DNA of 64,000 bases, taken from positions 2,058,802 through 2,122,801 of the forward strand of contig WAEK01000010.1 of NCBI GenBank assembly GCA_011634665.1, given 5' to 3'. Shown piece by piece: positions 12,391-22,800 of the stretch. The notes under the pieces were generated by a model that saw nothing but the letters and a program-made list of their open reading frames with translations, searched no databases and had not been told where the DNA came from. The position numbers and the translations under genes are program-made. Positions within the stretch are counted from its first letter, which is position 1, and every line of letters begins with the position of its first letter. The DNA is from Mortierella sp. BCC40632 (Eukaryota; Mortierellomycota; Mortierellomycetes; Mortierellales; Mortierellaceae).

Positions 12391-14230
12391 ATGGATAAAG
12401 GCTCTGCGAACACAGCTTTTCTGAAGCTTATTCATTCAGCGGAGATTTGGAAAAGCCGGCGCGTCAAGCTTTGGCACATATTTGAACAGTTCCAGCTAAA
12501 CCGAGAAGAAATGTTTTGGACGCAGCGTTCTATTGAAGTCAGCACGAAAATCACTACCAGCCACGTAGCCATGGCCGCACAGAGGGTGGGAAGCAAGAAA
12601 GCGCAACTGGAGTATGAGCTTCAAGGAGCAAATCTGGTAACTCTCTCGGCACTAGATGAGCTGATCGATGATTCGGATGGCAGCGACAGCGATACTGATA
12701 CTAGCCTAGGTAAAGGTTGTTTCCTCTTGTTCGTCTTGGGATCTATGGCGAGCAGCCTACACTAGAGGAGCAGTGCCCGAGGCACGTGCGCCTCACAGTA
12801 CTAACATTAGAGTTAGCTTCCTGTCTCTCAGGAAGCAGAATAAAATACCCAACGTCCCTGGGCCAAGTGGCCAGGCATGTCTTTTTCTCACCGATTCCTC
12901 TTTCCCTATTATGACCCCTTCTGATGCTTTATTATTACATGTCGAGGTGTTCCCTCGAGGTTAGCTCAATCATATCACACCTCTTCTTTCACTGGACCTT
13001 CTTGCTCGACAGCTGAGGTCTTGGGGGTTGATAGAACGACCGAAGACGCAGAGCATTCCTTCCGCACGTCCTCGGAAGCTTCGCCGTTCTATCCACTAAT
13101 TCAATTTGCGTTTAGAATGCTGAGCTACCACCGCTGCCTGAGAGATTTACGTCATCAAACTTTCGTGAGCTGTTCATGTATGCGAGGGATGAACTTGCAA
13201 GGGCAAGTAAACAGGCAGAGAGCAGTGGGCTTCGCAAAGTAGCCAAAAAGCAAGAGTTTACGGTGGACAAGAATTTACTGTAAGTCTGACGGTCTTTATC
13301 TTTCTTGATCTGCTCTTTGAATGGAGACTTCACTAGTGTAACAATACCCTGACAACTCCGTGATGCTTTTCTGTAGAGTTGCGCTCTCTGGGATCGTAAA
13401 CACACTCTCGCCTTTGGCTCTCTGAACATTCACCATCGCGCCTAAATTAAGTCAGAATCCACACTGCCTGCTTTGTCGAGAAAAGATCCCATGATTACAC
13501 GTCTGCTGTCAGATCTGATCGAGGCACTCTGCCCAGACCTTGAGACAGATCCATATGCCGAGTGCTCAATGTAGGGTTTGCAAGGGAAAGTCTGGGAGCT
13601 ACTCGCAAACATTGGCCAAGGTGGCCCGAAGACGAAAGATCGATCAGTTCCAACCAGCTAGCTTTACCATCAACTGAACACGTGTACGTGTCGCTCTGGG
13701 CATTTGTTCTTGGGACGCTGTTTGGTGGACAAGCCCTCCGCGCAATTCCGTAAGTTATCTTTCACAAGGTGTTGTAAATATGGCTACTAAGATTTTCATG
13801 TCATATTAAGAAGATCAAGCTCATACATTAAATAGGGGAGAGTTGGCGTCGCCTGCAACGAAGAATGCCAGGATATTGCTTGAGGAAGAGTTCGGCCTTA
13901 CAACAAGATATGTCACTGGGAGGAAGGTGGATGTATCTGCCAGGATTTACTTGAACTTTTCTTGGGGTCAAGAAATCTGTGTCTACGAGTTCAAGTCCAG
14001 TACAGTCACCGACGATGCATGCGAGAAACAGTAACGGAAGGCCGTGCGACTGAATGGAGCTATTCTCATGGATCTTGAGCGTCAAGGAGTCGACATCACA
14101 AAATATTATCCAATGATTGCAGAGGGCAATGGTCTAACTATCCATCTGTACACGTTGAGGCGGTTCGGCGATGTCCTTGGCGCTGGATATGCGATCAGAA
14201 GTCCTATATGGCTCCCTGCAGACCTGATTC
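12391..14230 (+). pseudogene. Decayed PD-(D/E)XK-like nuclease-family gene, copy 1
   Basis: A chain of plus-strand coding fragments that appears to be one broken multi-exon gene. The first exon (12391-12712) is rich in charged helices (EIWKSRRVKLWHIFEQFQ) and ends in an acidic DDSDGSDSDTD tail before a GGTAAAGG donor-like site. A second fragment near 13115-13279 reads ELPPLPERFTSSNFRELFMY. The last exon (about 13843-14230) holds a PD-(D/E)XK-type core: GRKVDVSARI...ICVYEFKSS, with Asp near 13930, then 18 residues, then E-x-K at 13987. An in-frame TAA at 14032 interrupts it, after which the frame resumes (KAVRLNGAILMDLERQGVDI). Such nuclease-like proteins form large families in zygomycete fungi; cellular role unknown. 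The stop and missing junctions support pseudogene status. Confidence 0.5.
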
Positions 14231-14282
14231 AACTCAAGTTATTCCTGCTTTTGGATGTATTCTCTATTTCATCTGATTTTGT

Positions 14283-14398
14283 TTTTTCCACTCTTATTTT
14301 CGTGGATTATACACGGTCCTTTGCATGGGGCTACTACGAAGGGAGGTGTTAATCCTCAATTAAGCAGCGAAAACTGAGGTCAAAAACAGGTGAAAAAG
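14283..14398 (+). repeat. Imperfect direct repeat, first copy
   Basis: About 115 bp matching 14652-14770 with scattered substitutions. The shared core is TTATTTTCG followed by ACGGTCC and CGAAGGGAGGTGTTAATC. It lies just after nuclease-like copy 1, while the partner lies inside copy 2, suggesting segmental duplication of the gene with its flank. Confidence 0.75.
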
Positions 14399-14479
14399 GG
14401 CAATATTTCATATCCTTGTTGCATTTGCAGTATGTTCATTTTCCGAGCGAAAGATTCATTGTTTGTTGCGAAAGGTGAA

Positions 14480-15225
14480 GAGGCAAATCATTAGAACCTC
14501 CTCTTTGCATATATTAAGCCCCCATTTGGGTCGCATGCATCGGAGGCTGACGTCGTTGCCGAATGGAAGGCAGTACTTTATTTGCTGCTGATGGACTCGG
14601 AAGTCTTTATGCGCAGGTAGGTCACATCGATTATTCTCCATTTCAGATATTTTTGTTTTTTCCATTCTTATTTTCGAGGTCTATGCACGGTCCGCTGCAC
14701 GGGGTTACTGCGAAGGGAGGTGTTAATCTTCAAATATGCGGCGCAATCTGAGATCAAAAACATCTGAAATGGGGAATAGTTTGTAGAGAAATGGATGGGT
14801 AGAGTCGTAGAAGCTGATCATTCTCTCTTATTCCAGCGGTGAGTGTGTTCCCGAATCAACAAAGGCTGTCAAAGCTGTGCTAGATAAAGAGTACGACGGG
14901 GTTGGAACATTTGGACGAAAGGTGGATCTCCTCTTTCACGCACATGGACGAGAACTAGCCAACTTGGAGCTCAAAATGCCGAGGCTACGCAATCAGAAAT
15001 CGAGATTCAGCATCGCAGAAACATAATGCTGAACCGCGCCATCATGGAGAGTCAGCACAAGGCTAGCGAGCTTAAGTCGGCGCTCCTGCTCCTAGATTTT
15101 CAAGGTAATTATCGCACATTAAATACAACATGAAACTCGGCTGCCTTTGAGATTTAATAATAACATTGATTGACATGTATGCATTCGTTATGGTATAGGT
15201 TGGCATGGGAGCCTATTGCAATGTA
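14480..15225 (+). pseudogene. Decayed PD-(D/E)XK-like nuclease-family gene, copy 2
   Basis: A second copy of the same family. An exon reading VVAEWKAVLYLLLMDSEVF ends at a GTAGGT donor near 14619. The next exon starts after TTATTCCAG (about 14836): GECVPESTKAVKAVLDKEYD then GRKVDLLFHAHGRELANLELK, giving the motif D-x13-E-x-K (Asp near 14925). A one-base shift near 14975 moves the reading into another frame, where SEIEIQHRRNIMLNRAIM continues to LLLLDFQG and a GTAATT donor (about 15104). A following exon begins GWHGSLLQCN near 15199. The preserved splice sites and motif show descent from a real gene; the frameshift marks it as broken. Confidence 0.5.
14652..14770 (+). repeat. Imperfect direct repeat, second copy
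   Basis: Partner of the repeat at 14283-14398. Here it occupies the intron of nuclease-like copy 2. Confidence 0.75.
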
Positions 15226-15390
15226 ATAAACGCGATTAGGCATCTTCCGGTGGGGCCCCGTGGAGGCTATATAAGGACCCCACCCCCCCCCACTAAATAA
15301 AGGGCAGCTTCTTTCTTCCGAACACATTTGCACTTCGCTTCAAGCGTGCTTATTTTCAGGTACCGGCAAGTCTCCGAACTTCTACAGGAA
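15221..15390 (+). mobile_element. Candidate solo LTR or retroelement promoter fragment
   Basis: A compact block with a TATA motif (CTATATAAGG near 15268), an AATAAA polyadenylation-like signal about 25 bases later (15295), and a TG start (TGTAATAAAC) with a possible ACA end (TTCTACA near 15389). This TATA to AATAAA spacing is typical of fungal LTRs. No target-site duplication was found, and no internal retroelement sequence follows, so ends are approximate. Confidence 0.35.
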
Positions 15391-17560
15391 CCATGCTTCT
15401 CCTCCAAACTCTCTCATACTAAGGCCTATTTTTCGCATATGTCCTGAACAGATCCTATCATACCTCTCCTCGATTCCTCACCAGCGTGACAGCAGGAGAT
15501 AGTTAACAGATCGAAGTAACGACTGCATTTCGGTACGTATGAGACTCGGTTTGGGGGTGTTTGCATCCAAGAAAGGCTCCCAAACGATGATCTAGCGATC
15601 ATCGTTTGGTTCATTGTCCTCCCAGCCATGATGCATGGACTTCACGGACCCATCCCAGTTTGGTCCGCAATGGATTATGACCACAAGACCCCATTTTATT
15701 GATAGCCACACCCATTCTACTGTTCTCTTATTAGTTAGACAGAATACCAGACCTTCTTTTCTTATTCCTGGACAGCCTCCGTTCGTTCAGAAGTTACCTT
15801 TCCCTGTTCTCATAAGTTATTCCATCCTACCTGCATCTCTGAGGTCTATTATAGAGAAGAACAGATATTGATTAGAGTCATGATATTTAGGCACTATTTT
15901 GCACTATTCGCTCTCTACCCGTTTGAGGACATTCTCGTCTCCAAGTATCTTGGCTCGGTTGAATTACCTCGATCCGAGGGAGGGCTGAGGCGATTTTTAC
16001 AAGGCGACACTCTCAAGTTATTGTACATCTTTACTGTAAATTTTTGTTGTTGAATATGATTAATCTTTATCGACGTCTTTGCTCACTCATTTATGCATAA
16101 AATATTAGGAGCACCTTGCTAAATTGGAACGGTTGCTTCGCCACAGCCAAGAAGAAAGGAAGATGCTGCCTCAAGGAGACACCACATTGCAGTGTTTGAT
16201 CGTACGTCAAGTCTGTGCTCCCCCCCACCTCGAGAGGAACGTCGATTATCAAGCAACGTTTTTCTAACCCCTACAATGCGCAAAATGAATGTTTAGTGTG
16301 GCAACAGCTGACAGCAAGCCTGCTACAGTCATGTAACATTCATGTGCACTCATTCCCTTCGTACCACACTTGGCGCCATGCAATTCTACAACAAGTCAAT
16401 TACAAACACAACGACGCCAGCAAAGAACTCATGAGCGATAACCCTCTCGTAGTCCTCGTCGCCTAGCATCCCGCGATAAAGATGGCAGCAATGTAATCAA
16501 TGTATTGCGACGCGTAATATCTACGATTTCTATCATATGAACTGTCCCTCTTTCTGTGGAGTTGGAACTCTACTCTTAGGAGCTCCAGAGAACGAATAAA
16601 GCCGCACCCTCTGTAGTCAAACAGTTCCACGTCGAAAAGGAGGCGCAAAGCTCTCGTCAGCTTGAGCTGAAGAGTTGGTATGCATCCAAGCTGTCCACGA
16701 AGAGCGGAGAAGCTGCATTCCCGCGCTCAGTACGATCGGTATCAGGCGTTTTTTTCGGTGCGTCTCAACCAAGTCTAGGAAACAGTTGGTGCAAGGAGGA
16801 AGGGGTGTGGATGGTTTTTATTTTTTTGGTCATACAAACTTCGATTTAACACCGACAAATGCAGTAGAGATAAAAGTATGGTAGCGGTAGGAGTAGTGGA
16901 AAGAGGTGAGAGTCTTTTTTTTTTTTGGCCGCCTCCATTGCCATTGCTCGCCATTGCTCTCATTGCACTCCCCCATCCTGTTTGTCTGTTTGAACTCTTT
17001 CTTGTCTCCATCGTCCTCTGACTTGGTCCCAAATAATTCACTCACCTTGAATTGTTATACGAGTGTTGGCTACCCGGGCACCGGACAACAATGATCTCGA
17101 AGGCAAAGTTTTACGACACTTCGCTTGCCACATGGCGGGGAATGATATCCCTGAGAAAGGCAATACAGATGGTGCATGTACTTAGTGGTTAGTAAACAGT
17201 CGTTGTCTAGCGATTTACAGTTCATTGAATCGATACCTTGGTTACTAATATTGACAATAGGTATCATCCGCATAATTGCTAAACCGCGAGCGCTGGCCAA
17301 GGGAAAGGGAAAAGGGAGCAGCAAGGGGAAGTTCAAGGCTAAAGGCAATCGTAGAAGCAAGATGTTTGAGTGTGATCTTGAGCAAAACAGTGTAACAAGG
17401 CAGTATCAGTAGAGGAAGGTGAGGGACACTAAAACTGAGGGAGGAGGGGCCAGGGCAATAACTGAGAACAGGAACTAAGAAGTGAGTTGTGAACTGCCGT
17501 TTATTGGAGAGAAGAGTGAAAGAATAAATACTACGGAGATTAACAAAAGGGGTATAGTAG
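15391..17560. other. Gene-poor accessory sequence
   Basis: No gene is supported on either strand. It contains a perfect 13-bp inverted repeat at 15580-15609, AT-rich stretches, and short open frames without recognisable similarity. One (about 16560-16800, + frame, LELKSWYASKLSTKSG) could be a remnant coding exon but is unidentifiable. A T-tract lies at 16915-16926. Confidence 0.4.
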
Positions 17561-17567
17561 TACTATC

Positions 17568-17988
17568 CTTGTCACAAGGATCTTCCTGGATTCAGGCTGG
17601 TTCTGGCGTAAGCTGGTTCCAACCTAGACTCATGCGACGTGAGACAAGCTCATTTCCCCATTCCTTCTAGAAGTTTTCTCATTTAGGTTTTTCTTTCTCC
17701 TTAGGTTTTGCTGTGCGTCTTATCTCCTAGGTTCTAGCGTGCGCAGCATGGTGCTGACTCCGGCAAGGTCCCAGGTTAGGTCATGCAGGCTTCTAGCTTA
17801 CGTGGCAAACACTTTGGTCAAGATCCTAGTCAAGAATTACTAATACAATGTTCTGTCTGATTCCTGGTAAGGGACAAGGAAATAACTTTATTGCAGACTA
17901 ACGGACTATAGACACGTAATAAAGATATTTATACGGACAACTTGTGTCTCTATTGAGGTCCTGTATTTGTCCTTGACAAGGTGGTAGC
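17568..17988. mobile_element. Candidate LTR (solo or truncated element end)
   Basis: A segment bounded by TGTCACAAGGA at the left and TCCTTGACA at the right, which are imperfect inverted ends of TG...CA type. On the minus strand it carries TATAAATA near 17925 and an AATAAAG motif near 17890. Immediately right of it is AGGTGGTAGCAGCAG, resembling a tRNA primer-binding site. No gag or pol coding sequence follows, so this is a solo LTR or a short truncated element. No target-site duplication is evident. Confidence 0.35.
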
Positions 17989-17997
17989 AGCAGTAAC

Positions 17998-18297
17998 AGC
18001 GACGACGACGACGACGACGACGATGATGATGATGCTGATATCAGTGATGACGAAGGGAGTATCGCCAACGCGTCAGTGGCAACATTTCAGTGCTATGCTG
18101 CAGCCATTGAAGAGCTTTACCGCCAGCAACGCAGTGACCCCGATAACAAAGTAATGTTCACTACTGCTGAGAGAAAACCGAGAGACTATCTGCGGGATTT
18201 GTTGGAGGGCTATGGGAGGAGAACTGTAACCACCAAGAGAGCGACAGACACTGATCAAGGCTCTGTGGCATTTGTTGAGGCACCATCCAAATGCTGA
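17998..18297 (+). pseudogene. Fragment of uncharacterised acidic-tract gene
   Basis: An open stretch beginning with a GAC/GAT repeat (poly-Asp, 18000-18035) and reading on as ISDDEGSIANASVATFQCYA to a stop at 18295. The Met at 18076 gives 73 codons. The acidic run followed by a helical region recalls the acidic tail of the fragment at 12391-12712, so it may be another relic of that family. It begins right after the LTR-like block and may have been cut by its insertion. Function unknown. Confidence 0.3.
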
Positions 18298-18372
18298 TGG
18301 AGCACTCGGATGCACATTCTTCAAGGCACTGAGAGCTAAGGGAGATGGCTCATCGCCATCGACTTGACGTTT

Positions 18373-18405
<33 letters not shown>

Positions 18406-18567
18406 CATCTAGGTTTAGAACCATTGCCTAGAGCGCCCTTTTCATTTTTGCTTGCTGATGAACAGCGAAATAAAGACGCTGGACCGACATGGCGTGAACC
18501 TGGATCTACGAAACGACTGGTCAAGGGACAAACAAAGCCGAGTTTTAAGCTTGTCCAACCTTGAGAC

Positions 18568-18798
18568 ATGGGGTTAATCGAAAACTTTCCAAGATCTCAC
18601 GATGAGGAAGAGGATGAGGAGGTCTTCGACCCAAGTGTTGCTGGCGAGACGGCCCAAGGGAACATCGAGCACACAAAAGACAAGGCCAAGAGGTTGAAAA
18701 TACAACAACAAGAGTGCCCTGTGGGCGAACGACTCGACTCTGACAAGCAGATTCTCAAAAGGCAAGGTGTATGCAACTTTGCAGTTTGGATTGACTAG
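18568..18798 (+). CDS. Short uncharacterised open frame
   Basis: A 76-codon frame starting MGLIENFPRSHDEEEDEE, acidic at the N-terminus and Lys/Gln-rich in the middle, with no cysteine pattern or membrane segment. Its end abuts the stop of the Fanzor relic on the other strand. It could be a remnant exon of the surrounding decayed island; not recognised. Confidence 0.2.
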   Translation: MGLIENFPRSHDEEEDEEVFDPSVAGETAQGNIEHTKDKAKRLKIQQQECPVGERLDSDKQILKRQGVCNFAVWID

Positions 18799-19408
18799 CC
18801 TAGTTTGCCCTGCGTACCGCAGGGATCCCCCATTGCATCTCTAACTGATGTTGGAGGCATAGTAAGTTGAGCTATCTCCTGTGAATATGAACAGGTATGT
18901 TTGGTGGGACGAATTATCCTTGTAAATGGCTCCAACGTTCTCCTCTCTGCCGAGAGTAGATTCGACCCTCCTGCTATTGCAATACAAACAGCCGCATTCA
19001 CATCCCAGGACTTGATCGTATGTCCTCGTTGGACTGACCCGCACTGGCTGTTCGTACACTCCATTGCTCCATTCACCTGAACCATCTTCTCCTTGCCATC
19101 AACAATCCGACGCGACCGTGCCTTCCTCAATTGACCAAAACACTCGGCACACGTCTGGCTCGTCCTGAATTCATCAGTAAGTCCAACCACTCCGTACCGC
19201 ATATGCTGCTCTCTCATCTTTCCTCCTCCCCGTCTAGCGTGCCCTCTAATCCTGCTTCCTACTCCCGTTCCTCCCGACCCCACCAGCATCACTGGGATGA
19301 ATGATGGACCATTCTTGCGACACCGAGCCGAGTGCTGGTAGCTACCCCAGGTACGCGCTATATGGTGCCGTTGGCAACCACCACACCATCCATCTGACGG
19401 GGATACCT
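18795..19408 (-). pseudogene. Fanzor (eukaryotic TnpB relative) C-terminal fragment
   Basis: C-terminal part of a Fanzor protein, the eukaryotic RNA-guided DNA endonuclease family related to IS605 TnpB. The frame is open from 19406 to the stop at 18795 (about 203 residues) after a possible acceptor TTCTAG. Visible parts in order: GTGVGSRIRGHARRGGGKMR, a basic segment typical of the fungal branch; TDEFRTSQTCAECF, the first zinc-finger CxxC; GAMECTNSQC, the second Cys pair; and KSWDVNAAVCIAIAG, the RuvC-III Asp region. The intact family has the RuvC-I Asp and RuvC-II regions and a long N-terminal wedge domain. No N-terminal Fanzor sequence is seen upstream, and the trehalose gene ends only 460 bp away, so this copy is 5'-truncated and should lack nuclease activity. 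Family assignment rests on the arrangement of these motifs. Confidence 0.78.
18808..18824. other. Perfect 7-bp hairpin at the 3' end of the Fanzor relic
   Basis: CCCTGCG-TAC-CGCAGGG, stem 7 and loop 3, lying within the last codons of the Fanzor frame. In TnpB/Fanzor elements the guide RNA scaffold is made from the region overlapping the 3' end of the nuclease gene, so a structured 3' end is expected there. Assignment to guide RNA is inference only. Confidence 0.5.
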
Positions 19409-19869
19409 CTAGAATATTAAAAAAAGAAGACTCAGTAAAAAATAAAAAATAGAAAAAAAAAAAAATCTTGGTTTATCCCCCTTTTCATAGGACAAGTGGG
19501 ATAAATATGACTGATATCAAAAGGGGCAAGTTTCGGGAGCGTGAATCGGATTTGAAACCGGTTGGTTTGGCCCTTTGCATGTCTGAGTATGAGAGGAGGA
19601 ACTGTCTAATTCCTTGTTTTTATTTGATCCAGTCATTCACGAGCAAGTCGCCAAAACAACAACACTACATAGACGCTCAATTTACTCCTAACCCTCCATC
19701 CCCTAGTTGATTCAAGACTCGCCTGAGTTTTATCCTGTTTTCTGATCTTATTCCCCTCCGTGGATGAACAACACCAAGTATCGATAAGAAATTGATTTTG
19801 ATTATTTTGAGCTCATTAAAAAAAATACTGTTATTGCGATCGGGAGACCGCTTCTTGCTATTATCACGG
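19409..19869. other. Spacer between accessory island and trehalose gene
   Basis: AT-rich sequence with an A-tract near 19453-19465. A 80-codon + frame at 19468-19710 (GINMTDIKRGKFRERESDL) is unrecognised and probably spurious. No N-terminal Fanzor sequence is present. Confidence 0.45.
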
Positions 19870-22800
19870 CTACTGTTCCTGTTGTGAGCTTGCCATGATC
19901 TCCAACCCCTGGAGGACACTGGACACCCCAGGAATGAACCATCGAGCCTCGGAACTCTTGGATCCAACAGTGCAGGTCACAATCCGATGCTCGCTTCTTT
20001 GACCCGAATCCTCCTCCTTGCCAAGCTCTAACCCATTGCAGTAGACAAACATATCCTCATCCGAACGATCGTCTCCAATACAGAGAACAAAATCCAACGG
20101 ATCCATGTCAAGGCCTGGAGTCAAGGCCTGCTGTTTCAACCCCTCGATAATCTTTTTGGTCGCATTAGCTTTGCTCACATCTCGAGGCATCACTTCGAGA
20201 CATTTTCGGCCCACGACCGCGTGGACAGGGTAGATTGATCCGATGGCTTCTTCAATATGGTTTTGGCATTCGCGAGCCTGCCACAGACCATAGCTTGCAT
20301 TATCTGCCTGGCGATAATGCTAAATGGTTTCCGTTTTTTTTTTTGGGGGGGGATGGAGAGGGAAATGCATCGAGTGGAACGTGTCAATTCAAGTCACTCC
20401 ATCGGCCTATATTGATCCGTCATCTATCATGCTGAAAGCACTTACCCAAACAATAGGAACAGTCTTTTCTTCAATCTCGGACCCTGGCGTTCGTTCCTTA
20501 TAGTATTCAAACATCTATCAGCACCCAACAAGAATCCACTCACACAGATTAAAAACTAGCATTCGGAAAGAACCAAGGACTGGGGTCATTGTCGACACTC
20601 CTTCTTCACCTAAACCCACACACGCTCGTTTTTTTTTTCTGTCTTTACCTCCATAACCTTCTTGCGCCATTGCATGTCGCTGCCTTCCTCAACTTGACTC
20701 TCCCAAGTTGTCGTTCCTGCAAACTTGAGGAAACAGCCACCTTCAGCACTAGAAAGAGATAAGGGAGAGGGGGGGAAGGGAGTTCATTTGGATAATGTTT
20801 TGCTTTTAGTTTTCCGAAATATGGGATTTGAGGCTCTTTGGATCGTGCCTGCTCCACCCTCACTCCCTTCTTTTTGAATAAAAAGCACCGTTGACTTACC
20901 AGAGACCAAGATTTTCAATTGATCCGAAAATGTTATCCAGGCTTTCTCGAGTCCGACCACTCATGATGTAAACTATATTCCTAGGATCGCTTACAAGTTT
21001 TCGAACAATCGAGATCATCTCCTGACTGGAGGCCTTGCCCTTGGATCGGACCGAAACTGGACGTTCATAGGGTAGCAACGTACCATCGTAGTCTAGCAGC
21101 AACCTTTTTTTTTTTTTTTTTTCGGAGATAATCCAAGAATGAGCTGATGTCCCAATTTTCTCTATCTCTCTTTTTCTTTCTTTCTTCTCCGAACAACCTA
21201 CCCCTCAACAAAAAGAAAAAGAGAAAGAAAAAAATACTTACAATCTCTTTTTCGCAGACAAAAACTCTGGCAAGATAACACGCATATTCAACAAGGGAAT
21301 ATGAATCGAATACCGTCGTTGTACATCTCCATGAACCTTGATCAATTCCGATACAAAATCACTGGCCCAGAATTGAGCCGTATTGGTCCGGACATGTTTT
21401 CGTAATTCATTCCAACGTGCTCTCTTTTCTTCTTCACTCATCACCAATGCCTCATGGATCGCTTCTGCGACTTCGGTGTAATTCCATGGGTTGACTCGAA
21501 GGCATGCTCCCAAACTTCCATAGGTTCCTGCAAACTAGACGAGTCCAAAAAGGGGGAGGGGGAGGGGAAGGGGAGAAAGAGTAGGAAAGAGAGAGAATGA
21601 GCGATTCGATCGCAGGTTTTTTTCATACCTCCCAAATTACCATGAAAGAAAAAAGAAAAAAAGAAAAAAAGAAAAAAAGAAAAAAGAAAGAAAAAGAAAA
21701 AGAAAAAAAAAACTCCACCCCCTTACCTCACTAAGGACCAAGGGGTTATTGGTCTCTTCCTGACAAACAACATATTCGTGCGAGGTCAAGTTCATGCCGT
21801 CCCGTAATGAGGTGATCAAACACAAATCAGCCGCTGTCAAGAGTCCAAGATACTGACTAAAGGTAATGTCCTGACGCAAAAAGACAATCGGCTGGTAGGA
21901 GAGACTACTAAACTTGGAATTGATTCGCGTCACCACATCCGATACTTGACCTTGGACTTCATTCTGTTCCGAGGTTGACAAGGCCACTTGAATCAGAACA
22001 ATCTAGAGTGGTGGTGGTAGTGTTGTTGTTGTTTTTAGTGGCGCAAAGAATAGGAAAGTCGTTATTGAGCAACTTTTTTTTTTCTTTTGTAGTCACCGAG
22101 AACTCGGCTTGGTCTGTTTGTAATCCTCTTGGTTCACAAAATAAAATAGAGTTTTGGCTTTTTGACATTTTTGACTTTTTTCTTTACCTTTCCCTGAAAC
22201 TCTGGATAAAGATTCAAAAACAATTCAAAGGCAAGCATCTTTTGTCGAACTCCCTTGATATAATCCAACTTGTCTCGAGCCACAATCAACTTCATGCCTG
22301 CATATTTCTCCTTGAGTACTTTGACCCATTGGTCCACCTCAGGATCCTGTCGCTTCACTGCAAGAGTCTTTGTATCAATTCCTACAAAAAATAAAATAAA
22401 ATAAATAAATAAACAAAAAAGTAAAGTGCAGCAAGATATTAGAATAAACCTTCCGCGATCATATGCCATAGTGCCCTAGACAACAGGTAAGATTGCAAAA
22501 AACTGTTTCCTTTTCTTTCTCTTTCTCTCTCTCTCTCTCTCCCCTACCTATCGGAAAGATTCCAACATTGACGGCAGTATTTTCCAGCTGAATTCCTTTG
22601 GGACTCGATTCGACCGAGAGAATTCGAGAACAGGTCTGCAAAAAGTGACGAGCAAAGGAATAGGTCTGGAATCCAATCAGATCCGCTCCCAAAAGTCCCT
22701 TCAAGACCTCCATGCGTACTGGAAGAGTAAGAAGGAGGGAAGGAGGGAAGGGGGGGGGAAGGGAGAAGGAATAATATGGTTAAAACTCATTTGACCATTC

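Noticed and set aside
15600..15870. Retroelement coding remnant in the frame starting MDFTDPSQFG
   Set aside because: No RT, gag or integrase motif could be recognised in any frame.
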